Positions 37,511 through 47,828 of a stretch of DNA of 64,000 nucleotides are shown piece after piece (the first letter of the stretch is position 1; every line of letters starts with the position of its first letter). Where the stretch lies: positions 7,113,501 to 7,177,500 of the forward strand of contig LR746268.1 in assembly GCA_902729315.2 (NCBI GenBank), given 5' to 3'. Source of the stretch: Spirodela intermedia. Lineage: Eukaryota > Streptophyta > Magnoliopsida > Alismatales > Araceae. The notes under the pieces were generated by a model that worked only from the letters and a program-made list of their open reading frames with translations, did not search any database and had not been told where the DNA came from. The position numbers and the translations under genes were made by a program.

Positions 37511-37832
37511 GGAACCTGCTTGTTCTACATAGGAGCTCGCAGAGGGAAAGAGGAAGGGCACCCAGTCGTCAGGAGGGTTGGTGATCTCCTTCTAGAAAGA
37601 AACGCGAATGCCCTGCCAACGTATGGGGTCTCTCGGCCGTCGGTTGACTCGGCCGCATCCTAGACGCCTGATCTAATCTCCACGGCGAACGATAGGTATC
37701 GCAAGGAAGTTTCCAGCCCACCGCTTCAATCAACGTTTGCTTTGGACGTGATGACACATTGGAGAAATGGTGCAGACCATGCGGAAGCAGGCCGAGTCCA
37801 CGAGTCAAGGAATCTTCTTTTCGTGTTAGGTG

Positions 37833-38213
37833 AGCCAGTTCGTTAGAATATCATCGGGTAGTATAATTTAATGTTCGAAATATTACAAGATGACCAGCAT
37901 ATTTACGAATATTTGAGCTTGTATTACTTACCGCCAACTGCCCCTGAATTAGATGGCCAATTAAAAAATATTGGAAATATTTTGAAATTCCTATTTTAAG
38001 ATTATTTGTGTTAGCCACGCAAATTGCCAATTCGTTGGAAAATCATCGGAGAATATCGTCTAATGTTCAAAAATATCAATACATGAACAGTATATTTAAG
38101 AATATTTGAGCTTGTATCACTAGACGACCGACGAAAATAATATGGGAAATATTTTTAAATTCATATCTTAACGTATTTGCTTTAATCACGCAAATTACCA
38201 ATTTCCTCGATCA
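37833..38213. repeat. Diverged ~191-bp tandem duplication
   Basis: Two copies begin at about 37835 and 38026. Shared words in order: CCA(A/G)TTCGTT(A/G)GAA, ATCATCGG, AATGTTC, GAATATTTGAGCTTGTAT, GGAAATATTTT, then CACGCAAATT. It lies between dirigent copies 2 and 3. Confidence 0.85.
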
Positions 38214-38433
38214 GCCCATGTTTATTTCCGCTTCAAACGGGGAAATGCACTGCATAACTTATTTGAAAATGACAACGTCACAAAAATACACGACACGGGT
38301 TGCTCTACGGAGACATCGGAGGTCTAGAGATGCTTCCATGGCGACGAGATACAACTCGGCATGGGAGCGCTACAGTCGTGAAGGACGATGGGGGTTTCAG
38401 GGAAAACCAATGCAGGGACATGGCGCGGCCGCA

Positions 38434-38976
38434 TCACCGGTGAATAACGTAGACGTTGTACTCCACAATGGCGTCTCCGCTGACGTTGAAGGAGTGGGTC
38501 TTGGCGACGGCGTAGCCGCGGGCGAGACGGAAGTAACCGGAGCCCCCGATGATGGCCATCTCCCTCGTCGCCGACATGACGCTGTTCCTCCCGAGGAGAG
38601 CAAGGGTGCTGCCCTTGTAGTCGCCCTCCACGAAATAGTAGTTCATGGCCATCAGCAAGGCGAGCTCCTCCTGCGATGCCCCGGCGTAGAAGCCCTGAGC
38701 CCGTCCGATGAGCTTCGAGGTGCTATCTGGACCTTCCGTCAAGGCGTCGTCGATCATCATCACGTCTCCGAACATGTTTAGCGACCGGAGCCCACTCGTC
38801 ACGCCGGCGACGCGCACGACCGTGGGTTTGGAGCCGCTGACCACGTCGTGGAAGAAGAAGTGCAGGTGTGTCCTCTTCTCCTCCCCGAAGTCGAACCCGT
38901 TCTGGGCTCCGGCGGCGATCAAGAAGGCGAAGAAGAAGAGCCAGGATATGGCGCTGGCGGGGTCTGGGCCGGCCAT
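38434..38976 (-). CDS. Dirigent protein, copy 3
   Basis: Single exon, 180 residues. The start MAGPDPASAISWLFFFAFLIAAGA gives a clear signal peptide; the frame is open to 39036 but the extra 20 residues look like leader. Conserved blocks: RTHLHFFFHDVVSG, MMIDDALTEGPD, STSKLIGRAQGFY, YKGSTLALLGRN, AIIGGSGYFRLARGYAVAK and DAIVEYNVYVIHR. It is secreted and probably acts in phenoxy radical coupling in the apoplast, like copies 1 and 2. It differs more from them than they do from each other, for example in the middle block after the first glycine and in losing most N-glycosylation sequons. It lacks the C-terminal tail of copy 2. The gene is head to head with TRM11, 757 bp away. Confidence 0.92.
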   Translation of the reverse strand: MAGPDPASAISWLFFFAFLIAAGAQNGFDFGEEKRTHLHFFFHDVVSGSKPTVVRVAGVTSGLRSLNMFGDVMMIDDALTEGPDSTSKLIGRAQGFYAGASQEELALLMAMNYYFVEGDYKGSTLALLGRNSVMSATREMAIIGGSGYFRLARGYAVAKTHSFNVSGDAIVEYNVYVIHR

Positions 38977-39732
38977 TTGGGAGAGGAAGAACGGCGACGG
39001 GAAAGAACCCTGAGAACTTGAGCTAGTTTTGTGCAAAATGGGGAAGGTAGTTTGTCGCCCCGTCAGTTTCAGAGGCTGATGTTTTGAGTAGAAGTGAAGC
39101 CAAGTTTTCTCCGGCGGGGATAAAATACGCTACAGATCTCTAGCGCCTCCCCTCCCCCCTCAGGAGAAGTGTTGGCGACCAGAAAGGCTTCTCTCACGAT
39201 GTGATCGTCCTCGTTTGCCCCCGCCATCCTCTCCTTCTGTTTAGCCTTCGCCGTAATTTCCCTTAAAGTGAGCGTCTCTTTCTCAGTGCTTCCGCCAGAA
39301 AAGTCATCGGCGCTCCACCAACTCCGGTGTGTCCACATCCGGAGGTCGGTAACGGGTGGTGACCTAAGGCTGCTTCTCCGATGGCAATAACTTTGGAACC
39401 CCCATGATTCGATCCACCGAAAAACGTGGCTTTTCCTCGCCGTCCTCACGGAAGCAGGCCGTCGATCTCCAGAAGGTCGTGAGATTCCAGAGGTTGACTA
39501 TTCATCCTCAACGAGGGATGATTCTGATGTCCGTCAGGTGTAATGGACTGACCTGAGGGTTTTGGCCGGTGAGCCCATTAACTGGGAGCCCAATATTAGG
39601 ACATCGCAGGACAAGCATAAGGAGCTCGCGTCTTCTTCCAGGGTTTTGGGTTTGCCGCTCCTCTGCCTCTCTCACTTGTCGCGGGGAATCTGGAGAAGGC
39701 AGGAAAGGTGAGAGACGAGGAAGGAGGGTGAG
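38977..39732. other. Divergent promoter region, dirigent copy 3 and TRM11
   Basis: No conserved coding sequence. GAGCCCATTAACTGG and GGAGCCCAATATT lie at about 39571-39595, 140-160 bp before the TRM11 start. No TATA box seen on either side. Minus-strand frames here look like chance. Confidence 0.4.
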
Positions 39733-42700
39733 ATGTGGTTCCTGTGTGTCTTCTTCCATAGGCTTTTGGATTACAGGAGACCCGAGGTGGAGTCGCTCGC
39801 GGAGCTCTTCGGGGTGTTCGACGACGGCGAGGGAGATATAGCCTGCGCGGAGAGGCACCTGGAGTGGAAACTCCCGGAGAACTTCCATGTTGACTCCCCT
39901 TTCCATTTCGTTTCCCTCCCCTCCGAGGAGATCGCCCGGAAGATCGCCAAGCGAAGTGAGTCGGGTTAAACCCGTTCTTCTTACCGGCTTCCATTGGTGT
40001 ATTTTGCCACCCCTTGCTTTTTAGTCAGCGGCGAGCGTTGGAAGCAGAACAAGAGGTGGCGAGTGATCTAGGACCGCCTCAGTTTGTTGGCAATATCATC
40101 GGGAATTGTTATTGATTCTCCTTCTTTTTTAAAAGAAAGCCATGAACAGACGACTGGGCAGGGGAATTCTTAAAACAGCACGGGTTGCTTTCATTTATAA
40201 AAGCTTAGCAAGGCATTATAGCATACGGACATTCCTCGTATAGTATTTACTCACGCTCTTGTCGGAAACAAGACTTTTTAGTTTCAGGAAGTAAGCTTGT
40301 GTGTGCGCGCGCGCTCGCCACTCCGACTGTGTTCTTCCCTGTTCTGCCTTAGTTGTGATGCTAAGAAATAGGACTCAAATCAAGGAGGAGGAGTTCAGGG
40401 AGGCAATCCCCCTCAGTTTGATAATGCTGCAGCACGCTTCCTTCCTCTATTCTGGGCCTTCAGCTTTCTTTATTGGCAGAGTGAATGGCGCGTCAGAAAG
40501 ATATGGATCGAAGTGCTGATCTGCATGATGTTCTTGAGGTGCTGAAATATCTAAATCCGATTAGTGAAATAGAAAATGATTCAGAGTTTTTGTTGAAAAG
40601 GGCAACAAGATTTATTTGCGAGCATCTGAATGGTCGATGGACTGAAATAACCTCTGTTTCATATTTGCCCAAGCATCGTTAGAGTTTTCTTTAGCTTGTA
40701 TAAATCAATGTCCCGTTAATGAGATATTAAATGGGACAAAGTTGAGAATGGCTAGGAAAGATCATTGCGAGCCTTTGGGCCAGCTGCAAGTGGTCCCCTG
40801 ATCCACCATTATTGTGAGAAAAAATGCTTCCCTGTGAACATCATCGGGTAGAAGTGGATGACCAGGTTGTGTCATTTCCATTTATGGGAGGGCTTAACAC
40901 AGGAAAAGCCCACCAAGTGGAGCGTTTCTCTCCTGAAGGAACACTCATCTTGTGTATGTGGGCACGTATCCTTTTTCTTCATTCCCCCCTAAATTATTTC
41001 TTGACTATCAAACTATGGAAATAGGATTATAACCCATCTCGTCATTTCACTCTATCATAGACGCATTGGTTTTCATTCATATTAGGCTGTTCGTTAATAA
41101 TGTATTGCACCCTTGAAATCCAAGTTACATCGACCTCCATGGAAAGCTGAGCCTGAAAATGGTGTGTCTGAAAGCAACACACTTACTCTCTTGTTGTGGT
41201 GCTGCCCTTTGGAAATCTTCATTCTAGAAAGACAACGGTTCCCTGTGTGAATGTATCCCTTGATATGTTCTTCTCCTCCTCCTACAAAGTTCTTTTTGGA
41301 TCAAGTGCCTTCCTGCTTCATAGAGCACAATATCCCAATCTTGCCCCTCATGCCAAAATCGTGCTGTATTCATTTTTGAGCATTGTGAATAGCAGGCATT
41401 CATATCTCTGCTCCTAAACTAATCTGCAGAGAATTATTTATGAAGTTTATTCTATGGGCTCTGTATCAGTGGTTTCTAAATTCTTGTACATCTCAGGCAT
41501 ACTTGTAAAGGGAATATATGAGCTTTGGGGGCATGGAAGCAACCATCAAGAGTTAGAGGAAGCTATCAAACTTTTTCCCGAAGAAAGGAAAATCCCGTAC
41601 TTGTCTTCAGACAGCACATTCCGCATCATCGTGGATAGTTTTGGCAAGGTGATCAGCTTTGAGGAGCAAAATAAGCGCATAAATGGACTGAGTTACATAC
41701 CATTCAAGGTACTTTCGTCTTCTTGCTCGTGGATAAGTAGCATTTGCTCGTGGAAGATTTTCTTGCTTTGAGCAATTCAGGAAAGATGTTTCTGCAACCT
41801 TTGATCAGATTTCCATTGAGGGGTGATTTTTGTGTGAGACATAATTTGCATTGTCTCGAGTTTACCCAGACAATGATCAAACCGCATGGTACAAAGATCT
41901 TATCTTTCAAAGATGATGTCGTTCAATATCTTGCAGTCGAGCAAAGTCATGTGTCTGATAAATGTTGTTCTCTTTACATTATGTACAAGGCACCTAGTTG
42001 GCATAACGTCTTTATGCGCATCATCGAAGTAAGATTTTTTAAAATATTTGGCTCATTTTTTTCAAATCAGATAACCATAAATATGATATGTGTTGCATCA
42101 GAGAATTTTTCGGATACCTTTTGCCTCGAAGTAGTTGCCTCAACTGAGATGCGTGTTTTCCAGCTGATATATTTTTATTTTTTATTTTTTCCCAGGGTCG
42201 AGTTGATTTGCGAAACCCTGATCACAAGTTTTGGCTTATGGAAACTGATGACTATAGAACTAATAATGGGCTCCCACGGGTTGTTCAGAAGAAGGTTTTC
42301 TTTGGCCGAGAGATAGGAGCTGCAGATAGGAAGCTTCTGCCGACTTATCAGCTGAAAAGTCGCGGGTACCTCGGTCCCACTGCTATGGATGCCGAGATGG
42401 CGTTTCTCATGGCTAACCAAGGCTTAGCTCAACCAGGGAAACTCGTCTATGATCCATTCGTTGGCACTGGAAGTATCTTGGTTGCTGCCGCGCATTTTGG
42501 AGCTATGACTATGGTCTGTGTTCTTTATAACTACATGTTTATTTCATGTCTGGATGTTACGATGTCTTCAGCAGGTTTTTTATTTTTTGCTTTGTAGACT
42601 GTGTTTTCTGCTCTTTATGTTCTTATATGAATCAATCAGGGTGCAGATATCGACATTCGAGTGGTTCGTGATGGTCGGGGACCCAACTGCAACATCTGGA

Positions 42701-43999
42701 GTAATTTCAAACAGGTGATTTAAGCAGTTTTTCTTTTGTGATTATATGATTCTTGAAGAGGGCATGAACATCATCAAGTACATTTTCTCCAGCGTTCTGA
42801 TCTTTAGATCTTTTAATATCTTTGAGAGAATGCCCTGACCCTCCCCTACATTCATTAATTGGACATGCTATGGCCTTTGACTTTCGTTCTGAAAAAAACT
42901 TTTGGCCAGCATGATCACTTCATCTCAAAGCTGGGAAGCAGCAGTTAGAATAGATCAGAATTTGACCCAGGACCTATCAGCTAAAACTCGGTCTGGTCAA
43001 CCAGAATTATGACTAAACTATGAAGATGTGTATTTGTTCTTTCTGGAAAATGTAAATGATTTGACTTGGAATTATGGTCCTTAGAAGTTAATATTGAATT
43101 TAAGGGGCAACAAGCGTGGTTCCAAACAGATTATCATGGCCCCCACCATCCGTACATCTAGATTTCTTCAGGGTTTGACTTTTTGTCACCACGGTTTCCC
43201 ATGATCCTGTGCTTTTCCTCGCAGTACGGTTTACCACCTCCGATTTCTCTCCTGAGGGCGGACAACAATCTTCCTCCCTGGCGGCAAGGGCTGGGAGAGG
43301 TACGGTTCTCTTTTCTGTCTCTGTAAATCTAACGCCATTGATTCGCATGTTCTTGCTCTGGGATTGTCATTCTGAGGCCCCTATCCTGCTTGGGTTCTCC
43401 CTCTGCATACCTTCAGCGTCGGATCCTCTTCTCCTCTCGTGTGCCAGGTATTTGACGCGATAATCTGCGACCCGCCGTACGGGGTTCGAGCTGGGGGTCG
43501 CAAATCGGGAGGTCGGAAGCTGATGAAGGGCACTGTCGATCCGTACACCGTCCCGGAGGACAAGAAAGCCGACCATATACCCTCCACGGCGGCGTACTGC
43601 TTGGCGGAGTGCGTTCATGACCTCCTGGATCTCGCCGCCAAGATGCTCGTGATGGGCGGCAGGCTCGTGTTCTTCTACCCGGTGGTGCGGGACGAGGGCT
43701 CCGGCGACCCCCAATACCCTGAGCATCCCTGCTTCGCCATGGCCGCCGCCTGCGAGCAGATCCTGAGTTTCAGATACAGCCGCCACCTGCTGACGATGGT
43801 GAAGACGGCGGCGTACACCGAGGAGCTCGCAGAGTCGGCCAGACTGAAGCATCGGGAGTTCAAGGAGAACCATCTGAAATGGATGGAAGACGGGAACCTT
43901 CATTCTGCCGTCTTCAGCCCTGCCGATGCCCAGCAGCCGCCGCCGGCGGGCTGGCCTGAGAGAGAGTTGAAGCCCAAGTACAGGGGGAAGTATGTGTAG
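39733..43999 (+). CDS. TRM11: tRNA (guanine-10-N2) methyltransferase TRM11
   Basis: Exons: 39733-39955, 41497-41708, 42196-42513, 42640-42714, 43225-43299, 43448-43999; 484 residues. With TRM112 as partner, this catalytic subunit methylates N2 of guanosine 10 in tRNA, using S-adenosylmethionine, in the cytosol. The start MWFLCVFFHRLLDYRRPEVE fits family starts. A THUMP-like N-terminal region (to about 180) is followed by a Rossmann methyltransferase domain: DPFVGTGS at 231-238 (SAM binding), GADIDIRVVRDGRG, and the catalytic DPPYG at 309-313 in IICDPPYGVRAGGRKSGG. The exon 1-2 join (KRS|ILVKGIYELWG) restores a conserved stretch, so the 1.54-kb intron 1 needs no extra exon. The last exon is GC-rich and ends in a Pro-rich tail (QQPPPAGWP). 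Confidence 0.94.
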
Positions 44000-44587
44000 G
44001 TTAATCACATTTGATTAAAGAAAATCTTTGCTTACGATTCAGAAGCCTCGCTCCTTCATGATTTTGTTGCTTATGGTGAGAATTTAGGGACTTCAGAAGG
44101 CTATGCAGTCCAGTTTTGTCTTGAAGAAGCCACACAGTAACTAGTGAGCCCACTGAATGGACCTTCAATGAAACCCTGGTGCCCGATCTTGGGGACGACC
44201 CGTTTAGACAAGTTAGGGGACATTGCGTTGCCCTCTTCCCGTGATCAGGGCGGCAAGTCAGCAGCAGTCCATGCGGGTCCAAAATGTGAAGGTACCGACG
44301 GGTGGTCGTAGGAATGAGCTCAAAAGATCTGGCATTGCACCGGAGATAGGATGCGCAGTACCGGCCGTCAGCTGGTTAGATTAAGCTAATGGTACAGAGA
44401 GACCCATGTATGAAAAATGCCAACGGGGATCTCCATGAAAGCGGGCTTGATGGGGGCCCTACTGTCATTCCAACTCCGAGGTCGACATCCCTTCAATCGG
44501 TGGATAAACTCACCCCTTCCACTTTCGAATAAATTTGAAAAACAAAATCAAACTCGGTTTGATGATTCATTGCAAATGAGGCCTTGC
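44000..44587. other. Convergent 3' flanks
   Basis: Between the TRM11 stop and the stop of the minus-strand candidate gene. No coding conservation or RNA gene seen. Confidence 0.4.
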
Positions 44588-45554
44588 TCATAGATTATTC
44601 GACGGTGACTGCTTAATCAAGCGCGAAGTCAAAGCTCTAATGACTTTCCATCTCTTCTTGGGGTCGGTGGAGTAAAGATGCCCGCCATCGTGGTAGCACT
44701 CCACCTTGATTTTCATGTCACCTTCAATCTGTTTCCATCTATCAGCATGAAATCTGAGCACACCACCGCGATGATCTTCTGCGAGTTCAGAAATTAAGAT
44801 GCAGAATCAGCATCTGCCAGCTACACCTGCTAGACGCTGGAAGCCTGGCGGAGCCCTGGTTCTTCATCCTTCCCAATGGGGTATATGAAGACCGCCCACG
44901 GGAATCGTTGGCCCCGCCATGACCTGGTCGGCTGATGAGGCCAAGCTTCTTCGAGATGGAGAAGTTAGGGACAACAGACAGAACCCTGCCTGCAAAATCG
45001 CAGAAAAAGATAATAAACAGGCTCCCATCAAGCGAGACGATCAGATTGTATTTATTCAACCTGCCCAAGAATCACGAATCACCAGGCCACAATTATCCGT
45101 GACGATCACCGACGACCGATCCAGCACTTGCATTCATGATGGATAGCCGTTCTGTCATTAACAGTTATTGCTGATAACAGGCCATAAAAGCTTATGAAGA
45201 AATGTGCACAATTGGCTCCAATAAACAAGCATATCAATTGTCTTTCGTGGAACCAGCGAATGATCATATGAACAGATCAGTACAATCTCGTCATTTGCCA
45301 AGGAATTTAGGACTACACATCGATACCGGATATTCTTCGATGCCGCTTCTAGCATCCCCTGGACACAGATATTTGGCAAAAACTACTGGATCATCAGTCA
45401 ACTGACCAAGGTAAAAGACGTCATAGACATCGCCACGACCGAGCTCAGATATTGGGCTAGGAGCATCCGATAAACGACAGAGTTGGCCATGGGAGGCCGG
45501 TCGCCCAATCGAGTAATGCGAAAGACCATCAGTGAAAGAAGCGGATTGAACCAT
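44588..45554 (-). CDS. Candidate three-exon gene of unknown function
   Basis: Proposed minus-strand exons: 45554-45407, 44989-44924, 44778-44588 (TGA); 134 residues. I do not recognise the family. The last two exons look coding: exon 2 reads VVPNFSISKKLGLISRP, and exon 3 is open for 62 codons with balanced composition (for example VECYHDGGHLYSTDPKKRW, then VIRALTSRLIKQ). Both introns have GT-AG ends and matching phase 1. The acceptors (TTTTGCAG, CTCGCAG) are good. Exon 1 is the weakest; its ATG is provisional, and the true start may lie further upstream, since a TATA box and TGGGCC motifs occur at 46061-46135. No signal peptide or membrane segment is visible. A small soluble protein is the most I can infer. 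Confidence 0.4.
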
Positions 45555-46060
45555 CAGTGAATAAAAAGCAGTCCTCAAGGCACATCAAGCGCCTGTTCAG
45601 TCCGCATCATGGTTGGCCCAGCAGAAGGGCCGCATCATCTGGTTCTTCCAAGGCAGGTCCTCGGGATTCGCATCGAGAAAGCAAGATTTCGAACCAGGAG
45701 GCCTCGAAAAATTTTCCAAGGCATGAAAACAAGATCAAATCCCCAAAAAAATTAACTCCAGATGGTAACGTACTGACGTATATACAAAGACAGAAGACGG
45801 CGAGCGTATGACAGATCGAAGATGGGAAACGAGAGGAGGCTCAGAACTAAATGGGTTATCTGTCGATTATCAGCACAGGACGCATCCTCAGTGTGGTGCA
45901 TGACATCTTTGCTTCATCACGGCCTACTCCCATTCAAGCATCAAACAGAAACGACGGCCATAGCGGCTACGGAGCTAAAAAAACCCAGACGGCGGCAGAA
46001 CGAGCAAAACGGAACAGGAAACCCTATCGACCTCTCAGGGACGGGGGAACTGCTGGGCTG
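45555..46060. other. Possible leader of the 44.6-kb candidate gene
   Basis: Lies between a TATA box (46061) and the provisional start (45554). It could hold untranslated exons. No conserved protein seen. Confidence 0.3.
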
Positions 46061-46069
46061 TATATATAG
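46061..46069 (-). promoter_or_regulatory. TATA box with nearby TGGGCC motifs
   Basis: Minus-strand TCTATATATACAGCCC. AATGGGCCCAG and ACTGGGCCGAT lie 45-75 bp further upstream (46108-46135). This looks like a minus-strand promoter and would serve the candidate gene at 44588-45554. Confidence 0.5.
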
Positions 46070-46817
46070 AGAGTGAAGGTCGCTGTAGTCGGCCCCTGAT
46101 TGCCTTAACGTAATGGGCCCAGATGAGCTACTGGGCCGATATGAATTCGACCATCGTGCAAAGGGAGGGAATCTACTTGGTCGGTCCACCAGACCGAACT
46201 GATGGCGTCATACAGGGTCCATCGCATTGTTGGGCTTGGGCTCGACGATTCTCTTTCCATTCTGATCGATTCGCCCAATAAGATTCTCTGCCCACTCGCC
46301 ATGATGGACCCATCCTCGGCAGGCCCATTTTGCCATTGGTCGGTGCCGGGCACTAGACGACAACAGAGGTCCACCTTTAAAGTTGACTTGTCAACTCCAT
46401 GGGTCCCGCACATCGGGGGCCTTCGTGCATCTCAAGGCCTGCGCTGTGCGAAATTTCGCAGCACGGTGCTTCATCGCAAGGAGCAAGCGTACACGCGGAT
46501 GCCGGTTCGCCTCCCGTTGACGCGTGGTGCTGGAATAGCTGACCGAGCACGTCATCCACTGGGGGAGAGGGAAAGTGGACGATTCTGGGTCCTCTCGCCG
46601 CCGCTTTTTCTGGCTCCCTCCCTCTCATCCACGTCTCTGGTTTCACATCAGCATCGTCGTCTACCTCACTGGGCCCAGCTGTTTCCTTGACGAAGGCTTA
46701 AATAGAACCGTAAGAAGGAAGGCTGGAGCCGTAGATGACCATTATTTACTCCCCTAAGCTCATTAATACTCCCCGCCCTCATCGTCTCCAGGTGCAACGG
46801 GTCTCCTGGGGGGAGGA
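46070..46817. other. Divergent promoter region, candidate gene and DUF506 gene
   Basis: No conserved coding sequence. GCTTAAATAGAACC near 46696 is a possible plus-strand TATA-like element, about 120 bp before the DUF506 start. Confidence 0.4.
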
Positions 46818-47828
46818 ATGAGCTTCTCAGAGGAGCAGCTCGTCCAGATGGTCCAGGACTTCATGGAATCGGGCTCCCCGGAGACGACGCCGGGTTGCAA
46901 CTCCTGCACCCCGGCGTTCTCTCTCCACCAGCACACCTTCCTCGCGCTAGAGGTGAGCTTTCTCTTCGCTCTCCTTCCATGTGGCCGGAACCGAGAGGGT
47001 CGCTGATGAGCTTTACGTTCTGGAGTTTTAGGGTTTGCTGGCCTGCGCCACGGACGTCGAAATGGAATTGTTCGAGAAGGCGGCGAGGTATGTTCTGGAC
47101 ATGGGCAGTGAGGGTAGGAGCAGCGTGAGGAAGAGGTTGACGATGAGGCTGCGGATGGACGGCTACAACGCCTCCCTGTGCCGATCTTCTTGGGTTTCCA
47201 CTTTGGAGTGCCCTGGGGGTGCAGCCTCATTCTTTCCCCCTTTGTTCCTAGCTCTGTCCGCCTTCCCCCGGCCCGCCATCGCTCCTCTCATCCGGTCTTC
47301 ACTTGCTGGCCAGGGGACTACGAGTACGTTGACGTTCTGGTGGAGGCAAAGAAGGGAGGCGGAGCCCCCAGGAGGATCATCGTGGATGTAGACTTCAGGT
47401 CCCAGTTTGAGTTGGCGAGGCCCACTGCGACGTATGCGCGGCTGTCGGGTACCCTTCCTCCCATCTTCGTTGGGGCGGAGGAGAAGCTACGGAGGATAAT
47501 CCCTCTGCTCTGTGCGGCGGCGCAGGAGTCCCTGCGGGAGAGGGGCCTCCACGTCCCCCCATGGCGGCGCACCGCCTACGTGCAGTCCAAGTGGCTGTCC
47601 CACTGCCGCAAGATCTCCTCCATCCCGCTGCACAGTTCAACGCAGGTGGACCAGAAGCGACCCGACGGTTACAGCTCGTTCGAAGGGAGCGAACACGGCG
47701 GTGCTCCTCGGAGGCCTCGAGGGTCTGCCCTCTCCCTGCAGTTCTCTGACCTGAGCGGCTGCTGTTCAACTCCGGAGTCATGGAGGAACAGCGTCGCCTA
47801 TCTAGATGACGATGGCATCACCTTCTGA
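46818..47828 (+). CDS. DUF506 family protein (PD-(D/E)XK nuclease-like fold)
   Basis: Exons: 46818-46952, 47032-47218, 47314-47828 (TGA); 278 residues. DUF506 is a plant family of unsettled function; members have been linked to root hair growth and stress. Recognised blocks: LVQMVQDFMES near the N-terminus, GLLACATDVEMELFEKAAR, RLRMDGYNASLCRSSW, GDYEYVDVLVEAK, RRIIVDVDFRSQFELARPT, LPPIFVGAEEKLRRI, AAQESLRERGLHVPPWRR and YVQSKWLS. The Asp/Glu pattern in DVDFRSQFE suits the PD-(D/E)XK-like fold proposed for the family, but enzyme activity is not shown. The intron 2 donor sits in a G-run (CCCTGGGG|GTGCAG); phase 1 restores PGGDYEY. ATG 46818 is the first good start, though many relatives have a longer N-terminus, so an upstream exon cannot be excluded. 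Confidence 0.88.

Noticed and set aside
43367-44008. Antisense frame of 213 codons opposite the TRM11 last exon
   Set aside because: It mirrors a GC-rich conserved exon and has no recognisable domain.
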